The translations under genes and the position numbers were made by a program. Shown here one piece after another: positions 20,123 through 30,343 of a stretch of DNA of 64,000 bases. How positions within the stretch are numbered: position 1 is the stretch's first letter; every line of letters begins with the position of its first letter. The notes beneath the pieces are model-generated. The model ran no database searches, was not told where the DNA came from, and saw only the letters and a program-made list of their open reading frames with translations. Source of the stretch: Apiosordaria backusii (lineage: Eukaryota; Ascomycota; Sordariomycetes; Sordariales; Lasiosphaeriaceae). The DNA lies in the NCBI GenBank assembly GCA_030549205.1, contig JAUKTV010000010.1:1116001-1180000 (forward strand). The letters are read 5' to 3'.

Positions 20123-21164
20123 GCACCTTAAGGGAGGTATTATTCGTACCCCCAACTCCGACCACTCCCTTGCGTCCGGGCTTGTATGGGAGGCCATAGC
20201 GGAGGAACAGTCCAGCCTGTCTCGCAAGCTGAATAAACTCCATCTCGGATTGGGACACCCCACCGACCACCTCACGGAAGACCCTCCAGAACTCATCCCG
20301 CAGGTAGTCAGCGGTGTCATGAAACACCCACCCACTCGGAGTTAGGTAACCCAGCAGATTGTCAAGCCCGTAAAGCGCAAAGCCAAAGGGCAGGATGCCT
20401 ACTTCAGCCCAGTCGATGATTCCCGTGATCTCTCCAGTCGTGGGGTTGGCGAGGATATTCCTCTCGCTGAAGTCGCCGTGAGTTGGGACCAACGGGTACT
20501 CTCCAGAGAAAAGGGTCGGGAGGCTGTCCCTAACCTGGGTGATGACGTTCTGGAAGCGGGAGGGGAGGTTGCGGCTGAGGTAGTCGAAGCTGGAGCAGCA
20601 GTCTTCAAAGGTTGCGGAGATGGACTTCGGATCAGGACGACTACCCTTCTGCCACGACTGTGCAAAAAATCTATTTCGTTTCAGTACTCGTTCTCTAATT
20701 GGGTTCTGGGCAAAGAAAAAGAGGCGGAAATTTCCAAACCTTGCTAGGCTACGGACAGTCTCCAGACGGTGATCCAAGTCATCATCCATGAGGGAGAGAG
20801 ACAGATCAAAATAGTTGTCTCCCGGGAGTATGTTCATCGAGTAAACGTGGAGTGCCGGGGATTCGCCAATCGTCCCATGGAAGGAGTGGTTGGGAACGAT
20901 GCCGGGGTGAACAGCTTGGACAGCCGCCAAAATTTGTATATCCAGCTGCGATTCCGGTTCTCGGAACTGGATGATGGTTGTGCCATTCGTGACCGTGTAA
21001 CTGCAAGTGCCCTGGACCGGAACCGGAGTAATCGGCCCTCCAAATGTTTTGTTGGCAAATGCATCACATTGACTCCTCGACGTACACGCTCCTGCTTTCG
21101 AAAAGAAATCATAGACTCCTCGAGGTCGCTGGAGGAGGACATTATGCGATGAGGGACTGAGCAC
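20055..21164 (-). CDS. Aminoglycoside-phosphotransferase-fold kinase (APH family)
   Basis: The frame is open over 370 codons, but it probably contains a 69-base intron (20739-20671, GTTTGG..AAATAG) whose length is a multiple of three. Removing it joins RSLAR to FFAQSWQKG, a reading typical of the family, and leaves about 346 residues. Family marks are the N-terminal SYTVTNGTTIIQFREP, the catalytic THGDFSERNILAN and the metal-binding GIIDWAEVGILPFG. Fungal members phosphorylate small molecules, but the substrate here is unknown. An overlapping frame from ATG 21142 reads MSSSSDLEES and could be the ancestral N-terminus joined by a one-base shift to YDFFSKAGACT. The start at 21164 is therefore tentative. 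Confidence 0.8.
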   Translation of the reverse strand: MLSPSSHNVLLQRPRGVYDFFSKAGACTSRSQCDAFANKTFGGPITPVPVQGTCSYTVTNGTTIIQFREPESQLDIQILAAVQAVHPGIVPNHSFHGTIGESPALHVYSMNILPGDNYFDLSLSLMDDDLDHRLETVRSLARFGNFRLFFFAQNPIRERVLKRNRFFAQSWQKGSRPDPKSISATFEDCCSSFDYLSRNLPSRFQNVITQVRDSLPTLFSGEYPLVPTHGDFSERNILANPTTGEITGIIDWAEVGILPFGFALYGLDNLLGYLTPSGWVFHDTADYLRDEFWRVFREVVGGVSQSEMEFIQLARQAGLFLRYGLPYKPGRKGVVGVGGTNNTSLKVLTGLVPAEESPLPTPCVHDMTV

Positions 21165-21929
21165 AGAGCGGTAGGGGAGAGAGTTGGTAATTTATGAAAG
21201 TGTATGGAATAATATTATAGGTAAAAAGTCTGTTAATTCCGGTATTATATGTAGAAGGAAGCTTAAGTAAGTATAGACTTTTAAACTATATAGCTTAAGT
21301 CCTATTATTAAAGTTTTAATTTCTTTAATAATAAGCTTTCTATATTAATTTAATATACTTTTTAATTAATACCTTACTTAAAACTATTAAATTTTTATTA
21401 CTATAAACTTAAAGTCTATTTTCTTTTAAATTTTTTACTTTTCTTATCATATTATAATTTTATTTTTATTTTATAATATTTATTAAATTTACATTATACT
21501 TATTAGCTTTTTCTTTAATTACTATTACTACTTTATTTTTATTTTTTATAAACTATAGCTTTTTAATTTCTTAAATTTTTTCTTTTTCTTTATATCTTTT
21601 AATAATTTTAAATTCTTTTTTTTAATTTTTACTTTTTAATTAAATCCTTTATATCTTTTACTTTAATAAGGTTTTTAAATTTCATACGCTTTTCTTTTAT
21701 AAATGCCTTTATTAAATTATTAATTAATATTCCTTTAATAATTAAATATTTTATTAAAGTTTCTTGTTATTATAATTCTTTTTAAAATTGATAATTATAA
21801 ATATTAATATAGTAAAGTTTTATTTATAAAATATGAAAGTCTATAATTATTAATTAAATAGTTTAAACGTTATTATATTATATTTAAATTTTATTATTAT
21901 TACTTATACTTACCATACCTACTTATACT

Positions 21930-22740
21930 TACTACTTAATTAATATAAAGCCTACTAAAATACAACTAAACTTAAAAAAACTGTCTTTTTTATATATTAT
22001 ACTTTAATAAGCCTTATATTAACTAAATAGTAAATATAGTAAGCTAGATTTCCATACTTACTATATTCAAAAAATTATATTTTTAACTACCACTTAATTA
22101 ATATCAAGTTCATTAAAGTATAATTAAAATTAAAAGAACTATCTTTTTTAAACTATCCTTAAGGTATATTTTTACTAAGCTATAGTTAATAGTAATAGAA
22201 AAGTGTCACAGACCAACCATATAGCAGGGCCAGGCGGGGACTGCAGCTGACCGTGTCTGCCAATCGGAGAAAGGAGACACAGCAGCAAGGCTGCAAGGGT
22301 GGAGAAGGATCACTGCTTGGCGAAGGCGAGCCGGATCATCACGCTCACCAGGTGAGCGTGGTGAGCACAAGAGGATCACCGTCGGTCGCTGGTGAGCAGA
22401 GGTGATCCAGGTACGGAGGTACTTAGGGATTTATAGTCTATATATACGGAGGAACTAGGTAGCTCGTAGATAGTTCCGCAGTATGCAATCACAGCTTGTA
22501 TCCACGGTATCTTGTGTTTACATTGAGACATCTTGTTGTGCACTGTTTAGCTGCACCGAACCATTATTATCAGAAGTTACCTTCAACTGTGTATCCCTTT
22601 CAGAGGTTCTGATCAGGGGTTCGTCACAAAAAGGTAATATAAAAAGCTAATTTTCTATACCTACTATATTTAAAAAACTACCTTTTTAAGTACTACTTAA
22701 TTAATATAAAGCTAAATTTAACAAAAATATATACCTAAAA
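21930..22740. repeat. Tandem AT-rich units of about 160-170 bases
   Basis: The phrase ACTTAATTAATATAAAG or a close variant recurs near 21933, 22091 and 22693. In between, CTACTATATTYAAAAAAYTA recurs near 22067 and 22660. After taking out the inserted LTR and one target duplication (430 bases), the spacing is about 158 and 172 bases, so the block was a tandem array before mutation. Confidence 0.6.
22204..22628. mobile_element. Solo LTR with intact 5-base target-site duplication
   Basis: The 425-base segment starts TGTCACAGACC, ends TTCGTCACA and is flanked on both sides by AAAAG (22199-22203 and 22629-22633). It is GC-balanced and unmutated while all surrounding DNA is AT-rich. Inside are TCTATATATACGG near 22436 (a TATA-like promoter) and inverted GGTGATCC/GGATCACC words. 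No internal retrotransposon genes remain, so the element was reduced by recombination between its two LTRs. Ty3-type or copia-type cannot be decided from the LTR alone. Confidence 0.85.
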
Positions 22741-23110
22741 AAGCCTTTAAAAAAGCTATCTTCAATATATACTTTTTAACTTAATAAGCTTAATAATAAT
22801 AAAGTTAACATAAATAATATTTAATTCTTTTTTTTTAACGATCTAAGCTATAAACTTAAGTTCCCTATAAATTTACTTAAATATAAAATACTTATTATTA
22901 AAAATTAAAAATTATACATTTAAAAACCCTTCATTTATACTATTTTTAGTCTATTTTCTATATATCTATAGCTATTTTAAATGTTGCAATATTTAAGTAA
23001 AAATATTAAAAAAGTAGTATTTTTTAGGCTATAAAGTCTAAAAATGTACATTACTATCTCAACCCTCTTTCTTATTATTACCAAAATAGACCCACTTATA
23101 CTTAGAAGTA

Positions 23111-23131
23111 GCCAGTGCGGCTTGTAGGGCT
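23111..23131. repeat. Dispersed short repeat at AT-rich border (copy 3)
   Basis: CAGTGCGGCTTGTAGGGCT differs from the copy near 14005 by two C/T changes and again marks the boundary between AT-rich and normal DNA. Confidence 0.4.
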
Positions 23132-23285
23132 ACCCAGACTTGGCCGGCCGGCAAAAAGAAAGAGGTCTGAGCTCTGAGACTAACCGGAAGGGGGTAGGGG
23201 AAGTCGTGCTTGCGCAACCGGAACAAAGAGAAGGTCTGAGCCACTAAGACTAAACACCTCCCATTCCATCCAAGCAAGGCTGTCA

Positions 23286-24991
23286 CTACGCCCTCTTGAG
23301 AAACACCTCCAGCCCAGACTGAACCACGAAAAATGATGCGTTGGCCTTGAGCGGTTGGCCCGGGTGCGCCAGCTCAAACCTGTAATCCCTCAACAGCCTC
23401 GGCACCACCTTGTTGATTTCGAGAAGCGCCAAGTTCCGTCCAATACACAGGTGGCTTCCACCACCAAACTGTATGGTAATAAAAACATCAACATCTGCTC
23501 AGACGCACACAGGGATGAAAAGGGGCGGACATCGCATACCTGAAACATATATCTCTCCATCTTCTTCGCACGCTCCTCGTCCTCCAACCACCTCTCGGGT
23601 CGAAACTCATCCGCATCCTGCCCAAACGTCTCCTTGTCGCGATGCAGCACCCAGCCGTTTGCCGCAATGGTCGTTCCGCCAGGGAAGAAATGCCCATCCA
23701 GCTCTGCACCCTCAGGTGGTACCAGCCTCGTGATGTTCAATCCTACCGCTGGCCTGACTCTCATCGCTTCTTTCAAGCAAGCCTGCAAGTAATCCAAACT
23801 CTGTGACTGATTCCACGTGATATTTCCCTCTGCCGGAATAGCACCCGTGTTGACCGCGTTTTCAATCTCCCGCAGCAAAGCTTGATAAACCGGTTTCGAG
23901 TCGAGGATATGCCAAAAGAAGCTCTGCATCGTTGACGCCGTCGAGTCCGATCCCGCGAAACTATTCCCTTGTCATCAGCATTGCCCCCCAATCAACAAGG
24001 CAAAGAAGGAAACTCACATAGCCCCATGAGCCACAGCAAAAACATCCCCCTTCCCAAACCTCTCCTTATCCCTCAAATGCCCCTGAATCAAACTCGCCAT
24101 CAAATCCCTCCTCCCATCCACCTCCGCTCCCCCCCTCAACCCCCCTCCCCGGTCCTTATCAAACGGCTGCCTCCTCCCCATCTCCTCCAGCGCCATCCTC
24201 GTAATCAACGCATTCTTCGTGCTCAACCACGGCACAAACTGCCACAGCGGGTTCCTCCTCAGCAAAAAATCCACCTCTGGAATCTGCCCCACAATCCCAT
24301 TGTACGTCTGGCTGTTGTCAATGGTCTTGATCGCATTGTCCACATCCCTCCCCTCTTGCAAAAAGCCAAACGATCGACTGAAAGCAACTTCCCCGAGGAC
24401 GTCAAAGGCAAAGTAGTGGAGATAATCACCGAGATCGAACACATCCCGCGGGGAGGAGTCAATGTGGTTGTTGATTTTGGTGGCGAGCAGCTCGATTGTG
24501 TCGTCGATGAAGGGGGAGAGCTGCTGCATGGCCGCCATGGAATACGGCACGTTCGCTACGCGTTTCTTCATCGCGTGGACATCCTCTCTGACCTCGGTAA
24601 AGATATCTGGGTTCTCTGGAGGGGGGAACACCCCGTAGAAATCCGTTTTGAAGAACCTCTTGCCGGCAGACAGCAAAGTCCTCGCGGCTTCGGGGGAAGA
24701 AACCGAGACTTCGTTCGGGGCGATGCGCACTACGGGGCCGTATTTACGATGGAGATCAATGTGCTCGAGGTGGGTTCGCCCCGACGCGACGGACTTGACT
24801 TTCCAGAGGCGGGTGATGGAGGCGAAAAAGGGGCCGGGGTATTTCCTTAGAGGAGAGGCGTAGCGTTTGTAGAGGGCGCGGAGGAATAGGAACGAAAAGC
24901 CGAGGAGGAGGTAGTGGGTTGCGAGGAAGGCGGTTACGGTGCTGACGAGGTTGGAGGACGCGAGAGCCTCGCCTGGTTTGAGGACGCCCAT
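23286..24991 (-). CDS. Cytochrome P450, membrane-anchored
   Basis: Three exons (24991-24018, 23960-23540, 23468-23286, with 57- and 71-base introns) encode 525 residues. Starting at ATG 25105 instead would add 38. There is an N-terminal membrane helix (LLLGFSFLFLRALY) and a proline hinge (RKYPGPF). Helix I carries the oxygen-binding AGSDST, the ExxR is in ACLKEAMRVRP, and FRPERW precedes the heme-binding FGGGSHLCIGR with its Cys ligand. The pattern resembles E-class group I fungal P450s of the pisatin-demethylase-like type, which hydroxylate or demethylate small lipophilic molecules at the ER. The substrate is unknown. The second acceptor (TACAG before TTTGGTGGTGG) restores the heme loop exactly. 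No cluster partners adjoin it. Confidence 0.93.
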
Positions 24992-26587
24992 GGCGGTGAT
25001 GGTTAGGGCTGGTGTTGAAACCCTTGACCAGAGACCAAGTAGTGTGTATGTGAGCTTGGGAATAACTGAACCAAATACAACTGTTGAAGTTGCTGGCCCA
25101 GTCACGGTTATAAGTTATGGCAGGGTTGGAAACACATATGACATGCGGGCAGAGTGACCGAGGAAGCGGTTTTCCAGGAACCTCTAGGTGACATTTCATG
25201 GATTCCCCCAGCTATAAGAGACTCAATCTATCACCCGGCCGTTGGGAGGGGACATCTGCCGATCTCCTATCGGTCATGGACACTTGATGCCAAGCCCCGG
25301 TTGAAGGCCAGCCACGGCCAACGACTGACATCTGGGCTATCACCGAGCCCAGCATGATGATTGGCGGGTCGAGGTGCTCGGGGACGCACGGTGGAGGGTG
25401 AGCTGGTGGGTGCATGAGCGGCGGCTCCAATCAGTGGTTGTTTGTCGGGCGTTAAAATAGAGTGCGAGGAAAACCTGGGGATTGCGGAGTCGCTACGGGG
25501 TAACTGCCCGTCGCCGAGCAGCCAGTCAATGTGGAGTAAGTGGTTGTGAGGACTGCCATTGTTTCTGCTACGACCAGGTCCATGGCTGCTTGCATCGTGA
25601 GGGTTACAGGTACCTGGTAGGCAACTGACAGATTGATGGTTCAGTGGCCAGTGAAGTCTTGCTGTACGTTTCGGCATTCTGGAAGTAGTCCCAAAACCCG
25701 GACTCAATACTACCTCACGGTCCCGAAGCAAGCCGCCATCAATTCAAACTATGTCCAGATGGAGGGGTAACAATAAATCGAGGAGACATGGTTTGTGCGT
25801 CCCACGTGTTCTGTTTGGATCGGAGAATTGTAACAAATGGCTGTCGCGTTCAAGTCTGACTGGGATGCGGAGAAGATTACGAGACCGTTATCAGTGCACT
25901 TTTCCTTGTCGGCAGTTGTTTTGGATTGCTTTGGTGCGCCAGGCTAAAGCTCGTGACCATCCATTTGGAAAAGCTTGGTAAGGAGAGAACATCAGAGGTC
26001 CCGAGCGGGGCAGTCGCATGCTCTTTCCCGCAGCAGTGGCAATAGGAACCAAAGTGGTGTTGGTGGAGTGGTGGTGATAAGGTAAGTATTGGGGTCAAGT
26101 GCACCGCTTGATTGGAGATAGTTTGGAGACGGGACAATTGGCTGAGGCCGAGTTCCAGAATATCAGCGCAGATCAAGTTAATTAACAGAGGGGCCAGTCA
26201 TGAAGGTAACGAGTAAGTGACAGCTGCAAGGCGATAAGCAGATATTAGCTGAACAGCCTCTCACCTTGCAGACACGAAAAGATACTGCAACTTTTGCAAA
26301 CCTGACAATGAACCGCCGACGTGGTCCCATCAATCGGTGTCTGTACTACAGGAGAGGTCACGGAAAGGGTACACAACCTGGAAGGCTACTGACGCACAAT
26401 CAATACAACATCAATTATCTGGAACATCAACTATCAACACATAGCCGATTTATTTGCCTCGAGGTACTGATCGTGCACCATCTCAACTGTAGCCAGCCAT
26501 TTTAATGCCCAATGACTCCAAAACTCCAAGCAATGATTCACCAGTGACATGAACAAAGCCCCCAAATTCCACCCTGGTATCCCTGAA
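24992..26587. other. Intergenic
   Basis: No gene recognised. Short frames on both strands lack motifs. It holds the P450 promoter on the left and the 3' flank of the L1-domain gene on the right. Confidence 0.5.
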
Positions 26588-27947
26588 TTATATCTCCACC
26601 GCCTTCTTGGCAGACGCCTTCTGCTTCTTCAACCTCGCTTTCCGTTCCGCGATCTCCTTATCGAGCTTGTCATCGTTGCTCTGTGGCAGCACCTTCTTGG
26701 CTTTCTTCTTTGGCCTGTCCTCCTTCTCAACTGGGGTCTCCTCAGCAGCCAGCTCAGGCTCGGCATCCAGCGACTTGCGCTTCTTGCCGATGTTGGGCTT
26801 CTCGCCAGTAATAGCTTTCTGCTCCTTCTTTCCGGGAAGAGCGCTGGGCTTCTCCTGACCGTTGGGAACAACCTTGCTCTCGTCCAACCACAATTCATCC
26901 GTCTGGTACACAGGAAGCGCAGCTGTCTCGGGGCCCTTGACGTAGAAGCTGCGGACGTTGTTCCACTTCTGTGGCACAAACCGCTCCACCAGCTCCTTGA
27001 CCACCACGATGATGTTCTCGGCAATCTTCTCAGGTTCCCACCCAGCGTATCCGACCTTGACAGCCGTGTTGGTTGATGGAGTAAGATGTACGAGCGCCGC
27101 GCCAATAGCCTTCTCAACCTCCTTGACGATCTCAGGAATGGGCCGGGCGTTGACGTTCTCGGTAGGATCGCGCTTGTTCTTCTTGACCATGAAGCCCTTG
27201 GGGACAGCGACGCGCTTGCCATCCACCTTCTCGCGTTGAGCCATCAGCACCACAGGGATGGGGCGCTTGGTGGTAGTCTTGTAAAACGTCTTGCCGAGCG
27301 CCTTGGGGAGGCGGTTGGTGATTCTGTCGTCGGCAAGGAAAACATCGTGTTCGCTGAAAAGCTTTCGCTGGGCCTCGTACGCCTTGAACTTGGCCTTCAA
27401 GTGGCTGAGATCGATGACCCTGCCAATCTTCTTGCGAAGCTCCTCTGGGAACTCATCGGCAACAGCGTTCTTGTACCACCGTTGGGGGTCGGCTGTGATG
27501 AGGCACACGCTGACCTCTTCGCTGGTGTTCAGGGGATTCGGGAGAGCAATCTTTCCTGGTTGAAGGCCTGAGACTTGTTAGCGTAGCTCAGGCGAAGGTG
27601 TGAGAGAGACCGAATCGTCGGCGCCTTGAGCGGGCTCAGGACCTTGACTCGCGATGATGGCAAAGCCCGTGGGAGCACTGAACCGCCACTGACAGGAAAG
27701 GAGGAAAGTATTGCGACATACGGTTGTTCTCGTGGATATGGTTCTTTGTGGTGAGAGTGAGCCATACAGGTGTCTCGGCGATGGTCGTTTCGGCGTCGGC
27801 AAGGAGGTTCTGTTTACCATCCTTGGGCGGGGCGGCAGCAGCCTTCTTGATGTGTGCAACGAGCGCCTTGCAGGCCTTGAGCGTCTGGTCGGGGTTTACA
27901 GGGACCGCGGTCTCGGCCGTCTTGGTGACGGCTATGGAGGGCGACAT
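26588..27947 (-). CDS. Ribosomal L1-domain ribosome-biogenesis factor (Cic1/Utp30-like)
   Basis: Two exons (27947-27722 and 27567-26588, 154-base intron) encode 401 residues. The core is a ribosomal protein L1 fold: KACKALVAHIKKA at the start, VWLTLTTKNHIHENN, SVCLITADPQRWYKN, then IGRVIDLSHLKAKFKAYEAQRKLFSEHDVFLADDRI (given here as motif region), PIPVVL, and VGYAGWEPEKIAENI. The last 110 residues are Lys/Glu-rich with KKKAKK and coiled-coil character, ending KKQKASAKKAVEI. In yeast, Cic1/Nsa3 and Utp30 act in pre-ribosome assembly in the nucleolus. The length and Lys-rich tail fit Cic1 better. The intron is long for this window. It is a housekeeping gene and intact. Confidence 0.88.
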
Positions 27948-28761
27948 TTTGGGGTATTGATATGGACAGCGGCAAGGAGGTTGTCGGTCGTCGCGCAAGT
28001 CGGCTCTATCTCTGCGACGGCGATAACTTTTTTCTAGGTCTTCCAAGAAATTTTAGCGGTCGGAGAGCAGGATTTTCCGCTTATCTTATCGCATTGATCT
28101 GTGCTAGCTGGGGCATCCCTGTCAGCCCACCAATAAGGTAGGTGGGGCTAGTGCGGGGCGTTCGTGGCGGTTGAATGCAGCTGCGGTTCCAGGTCTCGGG
28201 TTCTTCTGGTGCTTCCATCCAGATGACGGTCCAAGACATTTCTTTAGATGGATCTTGTTTGTTTACTTCAACATCACAAAAGCCATGTCGAGCACCGAAG
28301 TGGAACAATTCATCCAGTTTTTTGGTCTTCTACTTGGAACTCACTTATCGAACATATAAATACATACATTACCATCAAGACGTCCCATCCATTTCGTTCC
28401 CATTGTCCTGAGCTTCGTCATGCCCCGCAGCTGTTCAAACCTAACCTTTTCTCCTCCATCCTTAAACCAGATGACGATGCCAGCCGGCCCAAAAACTCAC
28501 GAACGATGGCCGAGTGTGAAAAAAGACGAAATTATACATGGAGAAAAATGACGCCCTGCGCTATGCGAATATCCTGGAGCAAATACAGCGCTACAAAGCG
28601 ACGATCCCTAATATGAGACAGACGAAGAAATGGGGTATGGGGGTATGTGTAAAAAGTCTTTCCGTTTTCCGTCGCAACAAGAACTCCGCCGCCGTCGATT
28701 TGCCAAATACGAGAGAAAGGTGGATGAAACAGGTGAAAGGATATGACACGTTGTAACTCGT
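27948..28761. other. Intergenic
   Basis: Contains the promoter of the L1-domain gene and the 3' flank of the FHA gene. No other feature recognised. Confidence 0.5.
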
Positions 28762-30343
28762 TCAAGGAGTCTTAGGCCGCTTCCAAAAGTATTGCTAAAC
28801 ACATGTTAGTCAGATCCATCGCCGAACAACAGCACATGTCTAAGCATACCTTGTGTTGCTTGCGGCAGTTTCTCAAACTGGGCTTCCGAAGCCCATCCGT
28901 CACGGCCAGACGGCGGTGGTCATCAGTATCCAGCTCGGGGATGTAGTAGTACTCGCTCTCGAGCGGCTTGCCAGCAGCATCCTTGCCTTGTCTGCGGATA
29001 ATACCAACCGACGGAGTCGCTTCAATAACAACTCGGAGCTGATCTTTGGACAAATCCTTCTTTTCTGCGGCAGGGAGATTATTCATGATGGTGGTCAAAG
29101 GCGTCGAAGACAGACGTGAAAAAGCAAGCTGGTTGACGACGTGGTTGGTAATGTTGGCCTTTTGTTCCTCGCTAAAGCCGCTCAACACATCTAGAGCCTC
29201 GTCTTCGGAAATTGGCTTCAGCTTCTCCTGCGTTCCGCCGGCCACTTCCGACAGTGGGTTACGAGACAGATGGGGTCGTCGAGGAGAGTTTGCCGAGAAG
29301 GAGGCAAGGCGACTGTTGAGATTGGCGCCAAATGGACCAAAGGAGTGAATGATGGGGTCATTCTCTTCATTGGGATCGTTCTCTTCATCCGATTCGGGTT
29401 CGCTAAGGTCGCTAGAGAAACTCTGGGTAGCTTGGGTCATGAAGCTCTCCTCAGGAGCGTTGACCAATCTCGGGAGTTCTTGCTCATCAGCACTGGCATC
29501 CTCATAGATCTGGACAGCATCGGCATGGTCGTTATCGGCAGCCAGCAACGCGTTGAGGCTAGCATTTGCCCTGGACACATTCGCAGGTGTGGGCGACTCG
29601 GGACTTCCAATACGCATCGACCTTCTTAGGGGACTGCCGTGAAGCTCTGAAGCACCCGTCGCCCTGGCAACTCTCGGCCGAGGGGACTCATCCCAAGAGG
29701 AATCGCTCAGTTGACCCAACTCTTTCTCACGACGTGGCCATTGTACCAGCACTCTCGCGTCCTGGACGTCAATCATGATCTCAGCTCCTTCCGTCTCCGA
29801 GGTGAAGGAATCCCCCTTGGCCAATTCCCATGTCTGCCCCTGGCAGTGAAGTTTGAGACCGTTCCATCCATTGCACACAATCTCGATCTTGTTGGGCTCG
29901 AGGGCCTCTGTGGCGGCAATATATCGCGCCTTAACGTGTACTCTGCTGATCAACCGGTTGGCTGACAGTTGATAGTGGGAAGAGTTGCTAGACCGCCCCA
30001 TCAACAGCGTCTCTCCGTTCTCGTTGAGGTCTACAGAGCGAACATCGCATAGTGGAGCACGCTCAGTTACGCTTGACCTCGATTGTGGTCTTGGGGGAAC
30101 CGGCCGGTTTCCGACGCGTGGGGGACTGGATGAGAGGATACCGGTGCTCGATGTTGGTGCAGGAGTAGGATACTTGAAGAAGGCTGATGAGGTTGCTTGA
30201 CGTTTCGATGGCCTTGGGAGACCCGGGGAAGAAGAAAGGGGCTCGAATGCAGGGAGCAGAGAAGGCGCAGGCCGCTTTACGCCTTTGATCGTGGGCAGCG
30301 ATGGCTCCCGGGTCTTGGTAAGTGTGGAAGGAGAAGAATCCAT
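28762..30343 (-). CDS. FHA-domain protein, Tos4/Plm2-like
   Basis: Two exons (30343-28850 and 28794-28762) encode 508 residues. After a Ser/Pro-rich start with a basic patch (PRPSKRQ) comes a forkhead-associated domain (about residues 100-205) with LLMGRSSNSSHYQL and RLISRVHVKARY, the Gly-Arg-Ser and Ser-x-x-His signature of phosphothreonine binding, and NGWNGLKLHCQ. A long acidic, serine-rich linker follows, then a helical C-terminal region (SEDEALDVLSGFSEEQ, LRKPSLRNCRKQHK). The final 11 codons lie on a small second exon and read QYFWKRPKTP. Yeast Tos4 and Plm2 are FHA proteins linked to G1/S transcription and checkpoint response. That role here is inferred from architecture. Nuclear location is likely. 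Confidence 0.85.

Larger units (their letters stand above)
21190..23100. repeat. AT-rich RIP-type tract interrupted by a solo LTR
   Basis: Both arms (about 21190-22198 and 22634-23100) are dominated by A, T and TA steps with almost no GC-rich words, typical of repeats mutated by RIP. No gene survives. The arms contain the tandem units and the solo LTR listed separately. The tract separates the APH-like gene from the P450 gene. Confidence 0.85.
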
